64,000 nt of DNA from Cristatella mucedo (lineage: Eukaryota > Bryozoa > Phylactolaemata > Cristatellidae), in NCBI GenBank assembly GCA_009760855.2, contig WPIO01000007.1, positions 3,117,501-3,181,500 on the forward strand. The letters run 5' to 3'. Made by a program: the position numbers and the translations under genes. The notes beneath the pieces are model-generated. The model ran no database searches and had not been told where the DNA came from. It saw only the letters and a program-made list of their open reading frames with translations. Positions 11,440 through 21,948 of the stretch are shown here, piece after piece; position 1 is the stretch's first letter; each line of letters starts with the position of its first letter.

Positions 11440-11516
11440 CAGCATCTGTGAAGTGCCTAGAAAGAGATTCGGTTTTCGAGGGTGCTGTACAAATGTATCG
11501 TTATTATTGTTATTAG
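11440..11516 (+). mobile_element. L2-A LINE 3' tail
   Basis: Only the terminal stem (GTGAAGTGCCTAGAAAGAGA, then GGTGCTGTACAAATG) and an ATT-type tail remain. Severe 5' truncation. Confidence 0.8.
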
Positions 11517-11651
11517 TAACCCTCGCTCACAGTGCGAACCGCTTGCAATAGGTAAGAGATCTGAGATCGCTGATTTTTACGAGTGGCCAGCAAAACGCGA
11601 GGCGAGGGGGTAAAGAGGGCTAAAGATGTGTCCCTTCAGGGTACAGCTTCC

Positions 11652-11716
11652 TTCGCAGCATATTTAAGGTGTTTAGGCAGAGATTGAGTTCTCTGGGAGT
11701 GCTATACTATTATCAG
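11652..11716 (+). mobile_element. L2-A LINE 3' tail
   Basis: A short terminal-stem fragment (GATTGAGTTCTCTGGGAGTG, then CTATACTATTATC) immediately followed by a SINE-A copy. Confidence 0.65.
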
Positions 11717-11900
11717 TGGTCGGCGAGCTGCGATAGCACACTAGGTGAGGCGGCTGCTTTTCACGACCTCGGTCCCGAGGTCGTGAAATCGAATCCTGTG
11801 GCGGGCGATCCTTTATCGCCACTGCAAATGGCGGCGATAGCCGTAAAGGCTCTTCTGTCGCTACACAAAAGAGTCTGTTGAATCAGCTAGTATTCCTTTT
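11717..11900 (+). mobile_element. SINE-A copy with a 14-bp-arm palindrome
   Basis: The head is GCGATAGCACACTAGGTGAG, followed by an inverted repeat with arms TTTCACGACCTCGG (11759-11772) and CCGAGGTCGTGAAA (11775-11788) around TC. The B-box-like block is AAATCGAATCCTGTGGCGGG. The body shows TTTATCGCCACTGCAAATGG and AAGGCTCTTCTGTCGCTACA, ending in GTTGAATCAGCTAGTATTCC. Confidence 0.85.
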
Positions 11901-12410
11901 ATTATGATTATTATGATTATTATTAGTATTAGCCGTGGGCGGGCTTGGGCTTATACAGCCGTTCAAGCCCTCGGAACTGTCGAGAGTCTCACAGGGCGCC
12001 GTCCTTTAGAAGCTTACAGCCCCTTAGGGGGGGGGTCGGGCCTACCGGATTTGTGGAGAGTGGTCAGTGACTGGTGCAAAAAGCGATTCGAGGCACGGCG
12101 ACGAGCGAGCTCTTCGGTGGGACAAAGAGGCCCCGAAGGGCGGCATTATATAAGGATTGTGCTCATCGCTCTAGCTGCTCCGAGTCGGTCTCCTATGGCG
12201 AGTCCTCAGGCTTCTACGATCTTCCGGTCGAGGCAGTGCACGATTTACTCTTTTAAATTAGCTTCAAAGATTGCTAAGCAGCGACGAACTACTAGCGCCT
12301 GCCGTTGAAAATCGTCGTAGCATGTTAACGTTAATGTAGCGCATCTCGGTCTGTAACTCCGAAAAGCCACATGGACTAAAGAGGTTTAACGCTGGAATTT
12401 TGTATGGCGA
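11900..12410. other. Unassigned, no gene recognised
   Basis: No recognisable coding or repeat content apart from a short ATT-rich stretch at 11905-11932 that may be the SINE tail. Confidence 0.45.
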
Positions 12411-12411
12411 A

Positions 12412-12935
12412 CTCAAAGCTTGCCCTCACTTTTAGGTCCCTTCATTCTATGGCTCCAGCCTATCTGTCAGATATACTACCCCATCAGGCCAAGCATCGTA
12501 CCACCCGCTTTTCGGAATCCAACAGTCTACAAATACCTCGTACAAACCTTAAATCCTTTGGAGACTGTGCATTTAGTTCATATGCTCCCAAAGCCTGGAA
12601 CTCCCTCCCGACCTGCGTCAGAACATCCCCTGACCTGACCACATTTAAAAGGAACCTAAAAACACACCTATTTAGGACAGCATTTAGTGGGTCCCTGTGA
12701 TTCGTCCTTCATGTGCTTATGCTGACACTGTGCATGCGGCCACTAACCACATTTGCATGCTGACCCTGTGCATGTCACCCCTAACCATGTTATTCATTTC
12801 GTTTGTTTTTCAAGCATGATTTTACTTACCATTCAATTGCATTTCACTTTACAGCAAATGTAAAGCGCCTAGAAAAAGATTAAGTTCTCTGAGGGCGCTT
12901 TATCAAGTGAATTATTATTATTATTATTATTAAAG
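12412..12935 (+). mobile_element. L2-A LINE, 5'-truncated
   Basis: The last third of the ORF2 C-terminal region: TFRSLHSMAPAYLSDILPHQ, FGDCAFSSYAPKAWNSLP, TTFKRNLKTHLFRTAFSGSL and a stop near 12698. The 3' UTR with GCATGC-containing repeats, the terminal stem (TAAAGCGCCTAGAAAAAGAT, then GAGGGCGCTTTATC) and an (ATT)n tail follow. One of the youngest-looking copies by frame integrity. Confidence 0.92.
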
Positions 12936-12959
12936 CCTAAGCTGCTTTTGGTGCCCATA

Positions 12960-13350
12960 CGTTAACCAGCAGACTTAATCCCCAGCAACAAAGAGAAAGT
13001 GAAAAGCGTAGTGGAATCAGGATGGTTGTTGAGGAAGTAAGCAAACTTAAAGGTAGCAGCTTAGGACGGCTGGCGTGACGGATGCGCCTCAGAAGAGATG
13101 ATGAGCTACGTTAGGAATTGTAAAAGTAAGAGACTCCGCAGACCAAAAGGACCTGCAGACCAAAAGGTTTTGTCGCCACAGGTCTTTAAGTGTAGGAATG
13201 GAACAGCTGATTTATTGCACTATAGGACCTGAGGGCACGAGGAGGCGGAAACTGATACAGCAGTTCAGTTAGGTATGAAGGATTCAAACCATGATGGGCC
13301 TTGTGGTTCAGAGCAAGAACTTTGCTCTGTATCCGTTGATCAAACTGCAA
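12960..13350 (-). mobile_element. L2-B LINE fragment, diverged
   Basis: The minus strand matches the C-terminal end of L2-B at 32.2-32.7 kb and 61.3-61.75 kb. The plus-strand blocks TTTGTCGCCACAGGTCTTTA, GGACCTGAGGGCACGAGGAG and GGGCCTTGTGGTTCAGAGCA appear in the same order as in those copies. There is a local duplication of GCAGACCAAAAGG around 13138-13168. Confidence 0.75.
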
Positions 13351-13659
13351 AGCTGACGCCATCCATCAGTCGCACCACCAACAATGGCGCGGAGAGACTG
13401 AAGCAAAAGCGAACTTTCGAAGCTGAAGCTGTTCGTCAGTAGCAACAGTAGCCATTTATATATGAACACAAAATATACTTCCCCAGCCCGGAAAAATGTG
13501 AAGACAATTCGCAGAAATGCAGAATGCATAAACAGTTTTACCTGCCACCGGCATACGAAACATAGCCTTATCGCGGCATTCACTACATCAAAAAGTAACA
13601 AATTTAGAAACAGTCACGTGACTCAAACTACGGCTGACTTAACCACCTGCAAAGCCGCA

Positions 13660-13760
13660 GATAATAATAATAATAAAATATATTTGTATAGCGCCTTCAC
13701 AGAAAGAGAACTTAATTTCTTTCTAGGCATTTTAAATATGCTGTAAAGGAAGCATGATCA
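13660..13760 (-). mobile_element. L2-A LINE 3' tail
   Basis: A reverse-complemented (ATT)n tail at 13662-13678, then the terminal stem block and AATATGCTGTAAAGG. Nothing of ORF2 remains. Confidence 0.8.
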
Positions 13761-14227
13761 AATAAGCAAAGCAGCTTGACCAGCATTAGGGAATTAGTAC
13801 GTGGCATAAGCAACTTGTGCAGGCTAGGTCTCCAAGCACTTTTTACAGCAAGTACAGGCTCCACAGCCACGAGAACCAGCAATACAATCGTGAACTGTGA
13901 CTTCACAAGCCGTGCATCCGGGCTCTCTAACCCTTGATTAAGGCATGGCTCATCTGCATCTGCAGCAAATGACGTTCTCAACGAACTTTCGCCATACTCT
14001 AACCAGAAGCTCACTCGCTGCGAGTATAATCTCAGGAGCTATTGGGTGTAAGCATTTTTCAGCCTACGATCTTCAATTCGCTAAAAAAAATTATCAAGCA
14101 CCGGTTTTTAATGCACCGAAGTTAAGCAAGGGATTTTTATATATCTTCGAATTTGACACAGTAAGCAGCCAACGGCAGCTTTTATGCCCTCAATTCCTCG
14201 AAGTGTGCATGTCTCGTAACCCGTCCA

Positions 14228-16190
14228 GATATAATAATATAATAATAATATTGCACTTGATAAAGCGCCCTCAGAGAACTCAATCTCTTTCTAGGCGCTT
14301 TACATTTGCTGCAAAGTGATACGCAATAGAATAGTAAGTAAAATCATGCTTGAAAAACAAACAAAATGAATAACATGGTTAGGGGTTACATGCACTGGGT
14401 CAGCATGCAAATGTGGTTAGTGGCAGCATGAACAATGTCAGCACGCATAAGCACATCGAGGACGAATCACAAGGACCCACTAAATGCTGTCCTAAATAGG
14501 TATGTTTTTAAGTTTCTTTTAAATGTGGTCAGGTCAGGGGATGTTCTGATGCAGGTCGGGAGGGAGTTCCAGGCTGTGGGGCATACGAGCTAAATGCACG
14601 GTCTCCAAAGGATTTAAGGTTTGTACGAGGTATTTCTAGACTTTTGGATTCCGAAAAGCGAGTGGTACGATGCTTGGCCTGATGGGGTAGTATATCTGAA
14701 AGATAGGCTGGAGCCATAGAATGAAGAGACCTAAAAGTGAGCGACAAAATCTTGAAGTCAATCCGTTGCTTGACTGGTAACCAGTGCAGGTCGGCGATAA
14801 GTGGAGTAATGTGGCAACTGCGACGCTCACGACAGACAAGCCTAGCTGCAGAGTTTTGCACCAGCTGCAATCGCCTGATCGCACATGCTGGTAGGCCAGT
14901 AAGCAGTGAGTTGCAGAAGTCGAGACGAGATGTCACGAATGCATGGACCAACTTGGACGTGGTATCCTTATCTAAACAAGCCCTAATTTTAGCAATGTTA
15001 TGAAGCTGAAAATAGGCTGATTTGACTGTGGAGCTGATGTGGTCGTCTAACGAGAGGTCGCTTTGGAATATGACACCTAGATTTCGAGCTGATGCAACTG
15101 GAGATATGCTGGCAGAGCCAATTTTGAAAGTCAGCCTTTCCAATTTCTGAATAACACTAGGTTTGCCCATAACTAGTAAGTTAGTTTTATCATCGTTTAG
15201 TTTTAGAAAATTTGCTGCCATCCATGATCGGATGTCATCAATGCATGCAGCAAGTGAGTTGAGAGAATTTGAGGTGCTCGAAGGCTGGGAGGGATCAAAG
15301 CAAAGGTACAACTGAGTGTCATCCGCATAGAAGTGGAAGCCTAGATTGTGCTTGGCAATCACATCAGCGAGAGGGAGAGTATAAACGGTGAAAAGGACCG
15401 GACCTAGCACAGAGCCCTGAGGTACTCCATATTTTAGAGGTACTTCAGATGATCTTTGTCCATTCACGTCAACACTCTGGAGTCTCCCACTGAGATAGGA
15501 CCTGAACCACTGCAGAGCAGTGCCAGTGATGCCCAGGCGAGATGAGAGGCGCTCTAGAAGTACTTTGTGATCGATGGTATCAAAAGCTGCCGAAAGATCG
15601 AGCAAAACAAGAAGAGACACTCTACCCATGTCTGCATTCCTAAGTAGGTCGTTGTATACCCGAAGCAATGCTGACTCTGTGGAGTGATTAGCTCTAAAGC
15701 CAGACTGGAACTTACTAGCAAGGTGTGAGGTTTCGATATACGAGTTCAGCTGGTCTGCCACGACCCGTTCCAGTGTCTTTGATAGGAATGGTAGAAGGGA
15801 GACTGGGCGGTAGTTGCTTAAGTTCTCTTGGTCTAGTGTAGCTTTCTTGAGAAGTGGCCTGACTACAGCTTTTTTGAAAGGTGCTGGGACCTGACCTGAG
15901 GCTAATGACATATTAATGATGTTGGTTATGCATGGCAGCAACAGATCAATGCAACGTAGCAGCAGGACAGTGGGAATAGGGTCCAGTGGACTTGTTGTCT
16001 TCTTTGATTGAGATACGAGCTTTAGGACTACATCACTAGTGACCTGTTTAAATGCAGACATTGAGGTGCAGCCAGGAACCGAGGAACAGCATTCTAGTGG
16101 GAAGGTTGTCATCGCAGGGATGGATTCCCTGATTTTGTCTATCTTCTGCACAAAGAATCGAGAGAAGCGAATATAGAAATACACGCTTCA
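14228..16190 (-). mobile_element. L2-A LINE, longest copy in the window
   Basis: A nearly 2-kb insertion reading on the minus strand. It has an (ATT)n tail at 14231-14251, the terminal stem, a 3' UTR of about 270 bp, then ORF2 from its C-terminus back through reverse transcriptase to just before the RT domain near 16184. The endonuclease domain and any ORF1 are missing, so it is 5'-truncated. Confidence 0.95.
14529..16184 (-). pseudogene. L2-clade LINE ORF2, reverse-transcriptase and C-terminal part
   Basis: The open frame of about 550 codons is the best RT in the window. Motifs in order (approximate codons): [20 protein letters not shown] at 120-140, FQSGFRANHSTESALLRVYN near 160-180, [13 protein letters not shown] near 195, [14 protein letters not shown] near 250, the catalytic [12 protein letters not shown] near 275, and [20 protein letters not shown] near 325. 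The order and spelling match the L2 clade of non-LTR retrotransposons (family knowledge). The frame begins without the apurinic endonuclease. At about 14575 a small indel relative to other copies turns the conserved KAWNSLP...LKTHLF end into another frame, so the protein is truncated and altered. It is presumably inactive. Confidence 0.88.
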
Positions 16191-16199
16191 GGTGCAATG

Positions 16200-17260
16200 C
16201 TAGCCAATACAATCTAAAGCAATTACACTAGCGAAAGCTGACTGCAAAAGGTCCTCAGCAGCTGTCAAAAATTTCCGACAGCAAATTCTGCAAACGCACT
16301 GTCACTGATCTTGCAGTAGCGTCCATTCATCGTGAACGCAGTGCCCCGAAACGTTGCAAGTCCTTGAAAGCGCCTGACAAATAGTGGTGGGAGTTGTGCC
16401 TCGAAGTACGGCTAGCGAGTGGTGGATGCACAAGGCCCTCGAGACATATCAGATGGTAACAAAGCATGGCAGCAATGCAGAGGGCCCCATACGGTCCCAA
16501 TAAGTCCATGTCCTTAGCAGAGGACAATCTTTTCTATAGCCGCAGGCGGTTACATGCGTCCACTACAACCGCACGTAGCCTACAACTGCCAAAAGCTAAT
16601 TATTACGCATGGCACATCCGATTCCTATAGTTTTATTTAAGGAGCCGCAAATTATCTCCAGGGTCCGTCGCACTTTGGCTGATATAGCATTCGATCATTT
16701 CAGAAGGGTAGGGAGCTGCTACCCAAAGCTAACTTCTGTGTCAACTTTGGTAACCGCAGCGTACGGTCTTCCGTTAAAGTGACTGCTCATTTTACTTTCT
16801 CCTTCCCACGTTCTGCCCTTAGATCTGCAGCTAATTTTTGTAACCGATTAGTCATAAAGCTGACGCTAACCTCGGTGACCACTTTGAATTCTTGCCTCTG
16901 GAATGCCCGCTTGCTCTGGAGTAAACCATCAGTTGTTGGCAGCCTGATACTTGACGACGATACTTTTAACACTTTCCCTGTTCCTGAGACGTGGCTGAAG
17001 TAAACGTATAGCTTAGCTATCACTGACACTACCCTACGCTTCTCATTTTCCCTTACTCCGAGATCGTAAAAGTCCGTTGGTGGAGGAGCACACCTTCACA
17101 TTTTCAAGCTTTCTCTGAGCTTACTGACTGCAAAGTTGCCGATGGTAGTAGTAATTTGTCACACACCAGATAGCATTCCTAGCTTAACCTCTGATTCTGA
17201 TTTTTCTGACTTTCTCTCAGCTCTTTAAGCTAGGGGGCCGCCCTCTTTTCGTTATGGATA
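16200..17260. other. Unassigned, no gene recognised
   Basis: No ORF with known motifs, no repeat family recognised on either strand. Confidence 0.5.
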
Positions 17261-17267
17261 ATTTCAG

Positions 17268-17440
17268 CATCCATAATAATAATACGTTTGTATAGAGCCC
17301 TCAGAGAACTTAATCTCTTTTTATGTGCTTCATAAACACTGTAGAGAAAGCATGACCATGTGATCAGTAGTAACGTACGTCTAGTGCTAACCGGCACAGT
17401 ATCGTCATCAATAATATGGTTAGTGTCAGCACGAAAGGGA
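17268..17440 (-). mobile_element. L2-A LINE 3' tail
   Basis: A reverse-complemented ATT-type tail, the terminal stem (TATAGAGCCCTCAGAGAACT on the plus strand) and a decayed 3' UTR. Confidence 0.75.
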
Positions 17441-17451
17441 CAGATCGCAAG

Positions 17452-17600
17452 ATCGCCGAGCTGGTTTGGTACAGCTGTTAAAGTGCTCGCCCCGAACGAG
17501 GTCTGGCTGAGGACGTGGGCTCGAGCCCCGAGGCATATGTGAAGCGCCTGAATAGAGATTAAGTTCTCTTGGGGCGCTATACAAATGAATTATACATACG
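17452..17600 (+). mobile_element. SINE-B copy, well preserved
   Basis: An A-box-like GCTGGTTTGGTACAGCTGTT with TAAAGTGCTC, a B-box-like GGGCTCGAGCCCCGAGG, then the L2-A-like end GAAGCGCCTGAATAGAGATT / AAGTTCTCTTGGGGCGCTAT and ACAAATGAATTA. This copy best shows that SINE-B and L2-A share their last 45-50 nt. Confidence 0.85.
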
Positions 17601-18039
17601 ATCCAGCAAATGGTTTGAGGAACAGGTGATGGGTCATTCAAGCCGGTGTGTTCCAATATGCTTACGCTATCTCAGTCTTTCTGCCTCTTTGCTCACATTC
17701 AAACACATTTAAAAGGCCTGCTCAAGAGCAAGGGCCTACGGCACTGAGCTTAAGTCAGCTGGTACTTGTCGTCTCATTGGTCTTGATGGCCAACCTGCAC
17801 AAGGTGGGTCGGGCAGCCACCCTGGGCGGGACAGCTTAGCCCGACTTCTCTACTTCCAATCGGGTCTTTTTACTCTCCCCTCCACTGGTCCATTCCCACC
17901 CCGACGTAATGTTATACACGACCGAGGCTGTCTCTAGAAGGGGCATACCTGCACTTAATAATAAGCATGGCCCTAAACATTGAAACGATAAATGGCCGTC
18001 ACAAAACTTGCAAGATAATGGCTGTACATAATTCACTTG

Positions 18040-18178
18040 TAACTGATTTGTATAGCGGCCTTTGAGAACTTAAATCCCTAATCAGGCACTTCACAAATGC
18101 CACAGGCCTCGAGCCCATGATTTTGGCCGTTGAAGGCGAGCATTTACCCCAACCTGGATAGCTTTTGAAGCTGGGTAG
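18040..18178 (-). mobile_element. SINE-B copy
   Basis: The plus-strand order is the inverted tail (TGTATAGCGGCCTTTGAGAA), CAGGCACTTCACAAATGCCA, then CTCGAGCCCATGATTTTGGC and an A-box remnant. Moderately diverged. Confidence 0.7.
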
Positions 18179-18179
18179 C

Positions 18180-19280
18180 TTTGGCCGTGCAGCTACATAT
18201 CTCCGAAAGAACGACCAAGACGTCACTGCCAATGTTTTCAGATTGAAATCTCACTTGTCAAGTGGCTCCTTGCTCCTGAGCAATGCAAGTTTAGTGTAGT
18301 GACTCTAGTACGTGCAGAAGCAGCTACTCATGCACATACATAGCGACGTTTCAATCACATTAATATGTCGCGGCTGGAGTGGCGATGTAGCAAATAGGCA
18401 CTGCTAGGAACGATTGCACTGCTACGTGCGATTGCACTAGGCATGCTCGGCTGCCGCAGATCCAGGACTAGCCATGTGCCCTCAGTGAAATTATCTTACA
18501 GGAAGACCAACAAGCTTTTGCAAATCGGAAGTGGGTTCATGGCAGCTTCTCATGAGCAAATGCTGAAGCACGATACTTCGCCTGAAGAACAGCCCTGGCA
18601 GTTGTTCTTCTTGACGACATATAATCAGTCCACGGTTGTCTCGAACGTGACCATTCTTACTACATTATAAACGAGGAACTATTTGGCAAGGATGACTGCT
18701 GGTAGATCTTCAATCGAATCTCGTTCAAGATTCCAGCAACTCAAACGGTCATCACCGGTACAGAACGATCAACCACTGGCACAACTTAAAAGGACTAGCC
18801 TTTTAGTGAAGCAGCACCATTTCTCAATATTCATCACGAGTTTGATTGGAGTATCACTGACTTACTTTCTCAGCCGTATCTCAAACTCATGGTTGTCTCC
18901 AGTGTATAGGTCTTACGAGCTGACAGCAGGATTGCTTGCACCTGCCACCGTACAGAGAGAAAATAGCAACTACACTGCCCAGCAATTCAGTGAGCAAATC
19001 CACAAATGCACACAAGCTTGCAGTTTGCTGTATTTAGTAGGCACTAGGAATAAAGCTAGCACATGAGAAAATAATAGAGTTTTTAGGTCTCTTCAAGAGC
19101 TACATATGCTTCGTGCATGAGCCTCTAAATTATGTGGCACGGTCAAAAGAAGTGACCACACCCTCATCAGTCAAAACATTCTTGCCGAGCAATGACGCTA
19201 GCATAGGCTCTCCAGCTTGATAATTTCCCTACTACATGTGAACAAACGCCGAACGGCCAGCTGTTGGTTTTGCACCACTT
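18180..19280. other. Intergenic, 3' flank of the PDE12-like gene
   Basis: No recognisable gene on either strand. The PDE12-like stop codon lies at 19281, so the left part of this stretch may include its 3' UTR; I cannot place a poly(A) site with confidence. Confidence 0.5.
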
Positions 19281-19558
19281 TCATGGTTTCTTGGCAATGT
19301 CTGTCCATGTAAAATTGCATATCACTGCCAAATGATCCGACGGGAAATAAGCATTAGGGATCCCTTCATAGCGTGCGACGTCTTCATGCGACGGCAGTGG
19401 TACACTCCCATCGATCGACAAACCGGCGGCGTCGGTGAATATGTAGTCGAGGCAGCCGTTGAAGCTAGGCGTGTAGTTGGTGTAGGCCGGTGTGCCACTG
19501 GCACTGACCAGGCCTAGGGTGTGGGACAACTGAGCTCCGTTAACTGGACTGTCAGCAT
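19281..19558 (-). CDS. PDE12: PDE12-like exon 7 (C-terminal end)
   Basis: Starts after TTCTTGTAG. Reads [20 protein letters not shown], then [29 protein letters not shown], and the final [15 protein letters not shown] with the catalytic Asp-His pair, then a stop at 19281. PAYTNY and CLDYIF are diagnostic of PDE12/CCR4-type EEP enzymes. Confidence 0.95.
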
Positions 19559-21904
19559 CTACAAGAAAGCGCCAGCAGGCAGCAAGCAAAGTTAGTCCAT
19601 GAACCTGGAAACCTATTTGACACTTATGCATCATTTGGCTTAGGCATTGGTAACAATGCTTTTAAGATTGACAAGCAACATGCATGTGCTTTGCGTGGGC
19701 CGTCCTTGTCTGGCTGGACAGCAACACCTCGGCTATAACCTGGGAAGATTAAGCTGCAGACTAGAGCAATCGGTTTAGAGGCTGGTGGGCAAGCTGATGT
19801 ACCAATCATTTCAAAGCAAGCAAGCCAGCAGAAAGGCAATCACGTAAAGGTAAACAATATAGTTTGCGAGAAAGGCGGTCAACAGTATTCAACAAGGCCG
19901 CAACTCATTCTTTGATACCAAAGATGTGGACATTTTCCAAATCATTTTTCGGATTAAGGATATAAATTGTGAATATAATAGATAACATCTGAAGGTAGGT
20001 GCATCAGTTCTAGAAATTTGGGGATACCAACGGATAAATAGATCGATCGATGAGTACAGTAGAACCTCTCTATGTGCATCCTCCAAATATGCATATTCTC
20101 TCTGCATTCACGAAAGTTTCCAAAACAGCCTTTTTTCTTGCAGTGCGACCGTAATCTATTTTAAGGCAGTGTGTGTACACTTGCTTGGCCAGGACAAAGG
20201 GTGAGAGAAAGCCACGCGCTCAACTATTGGGCGTCGGCGTTCATGGTCCACTAGAATTTACGTTTTTCAAAAGGATTGAGGTACCAATTTCAGGATGAAG
20301 ACCTAAAGCACTCAACGATTTACTGTTCGAATGCATGCAGTGAACAGCAGCAGCACAGGAAGTTCGCGGGACAGCAGTCACCATTCACCTAGGTGGATGA
20401 CTGAATACAAAGCGTGTCTATGTCAAAACCGCTGGTAGGCGATAACGGAAATTACGTATTTAGGCTTAGTGCCACAGACGAGAACATAGGTGAAATAAAA
20501 TGAGCTACCCAAACACTGCAAGCAGTTTACACGAGCTGTATACTCTACCAAAAACTACAACAACGGTGTATTGCAAGCTCAAGGCTGGTATTTACACACC
20601 AAATACTTCAATTATATATGCAGCAGCAGGTATCCTTTAGATGCTTTTGTATTTTAGTTAATACACAGCTTAGAGGCCACTTAGGAAAATTGGTTCGCAG
20701 TGGGCTAAGCCATTAGGTATGTGCATCGCTGGCGCTGCCTACGCTTAGGCACGAAGGTCACTTTGAGAACAGTGGCCTCTGATGGGTTGCTGCTGCTATC
20801 AACGATGCTAATTGCATCGCTAAGCACTCCTAACCTTTGTGTTACATTTCACGCCGATCTTTCATCACTTGGAAGACTGTCATCGCCGTCCTGAACGGCA
20901 TCAGAAATGCCGTTACAGGATAAATCTACGATTGCAACTTTTTTTTGGTACCGCACGAATTGCAGATTCGTAAGGTCCTAAGATTCAGCTGATGACAGCC
21001 TGATTTCACAGTTCTGGCAGCTTAAAGGGGTCCCAGGCCCACTAATATCTATAAGGTTAGCTGATTAAGCAGCCTCATTTATATAGCAGCAGAAGAGCCT
21101 TAACGGCTATCACCAATCGCTTGCTTAACAGGTCGCACCAATCAATTGCAATGAAGGATCAAAGGGGCAATGAAGGATCACACACGGCAGGTCTCAAACC
21201 CACGACTAGGGTCGCAATGAGCGAGCACACTAGCCCTGAACTACGACCCAAGGGTAATCGCATTGCTGCTGCTTCTCATTTGCCTGTTGCCTTATGTGCG
21301 TGCAGGCAGCCGTGGAGAAATAAAATTCGTCTATCGGACGATATTGACAGGCGGCTGAGGTAGAGCGTTCGGCTTAGATGAGTAGCCATCGACCTTTTCA
21401 GAACTCGGTGAAATGCTGCAGAAGTCACAATGCAGAAGCTTGTGCACTCGATGCCTGAGCAGATACACAAGGCTATTAGGAATCAGGGTGCTCTGACGTC
21501 ACACTAACCGCATAAATATCAAGAGCATATGTATTTGGTTGTGGGCTGTCATAAATATTTTCACAAGTTGCACATTGCACCAGGCATCGTATAAAATCCT
21601 CTTATTACCCACACTAAATAGTAACCACAGTAGCTTCGGCCATAGATAGGTCAATAGATAGATAGCTAGACTGATAATACTAACCCATACGAGTAAGAAC
21701 AAGGTTGCTAATAATAAAAAAGCATTTGTACAGCACCCTACAAGAACCACGCCCCTCTCTAGGCACTTACATGTATGCCGACCGAAAGCTGCTTAGGCCC
21801 TGTGTGTGCTATATACAACTCTCCTGCGTTCCATTCCCACTTAGTTGTTGTGGCTTTGTAGACTTACAGATGGAGATACATTAAATTCACATATGAAGGA
21901 AAGG

Positions 21905-21948
<44 letters not shown>

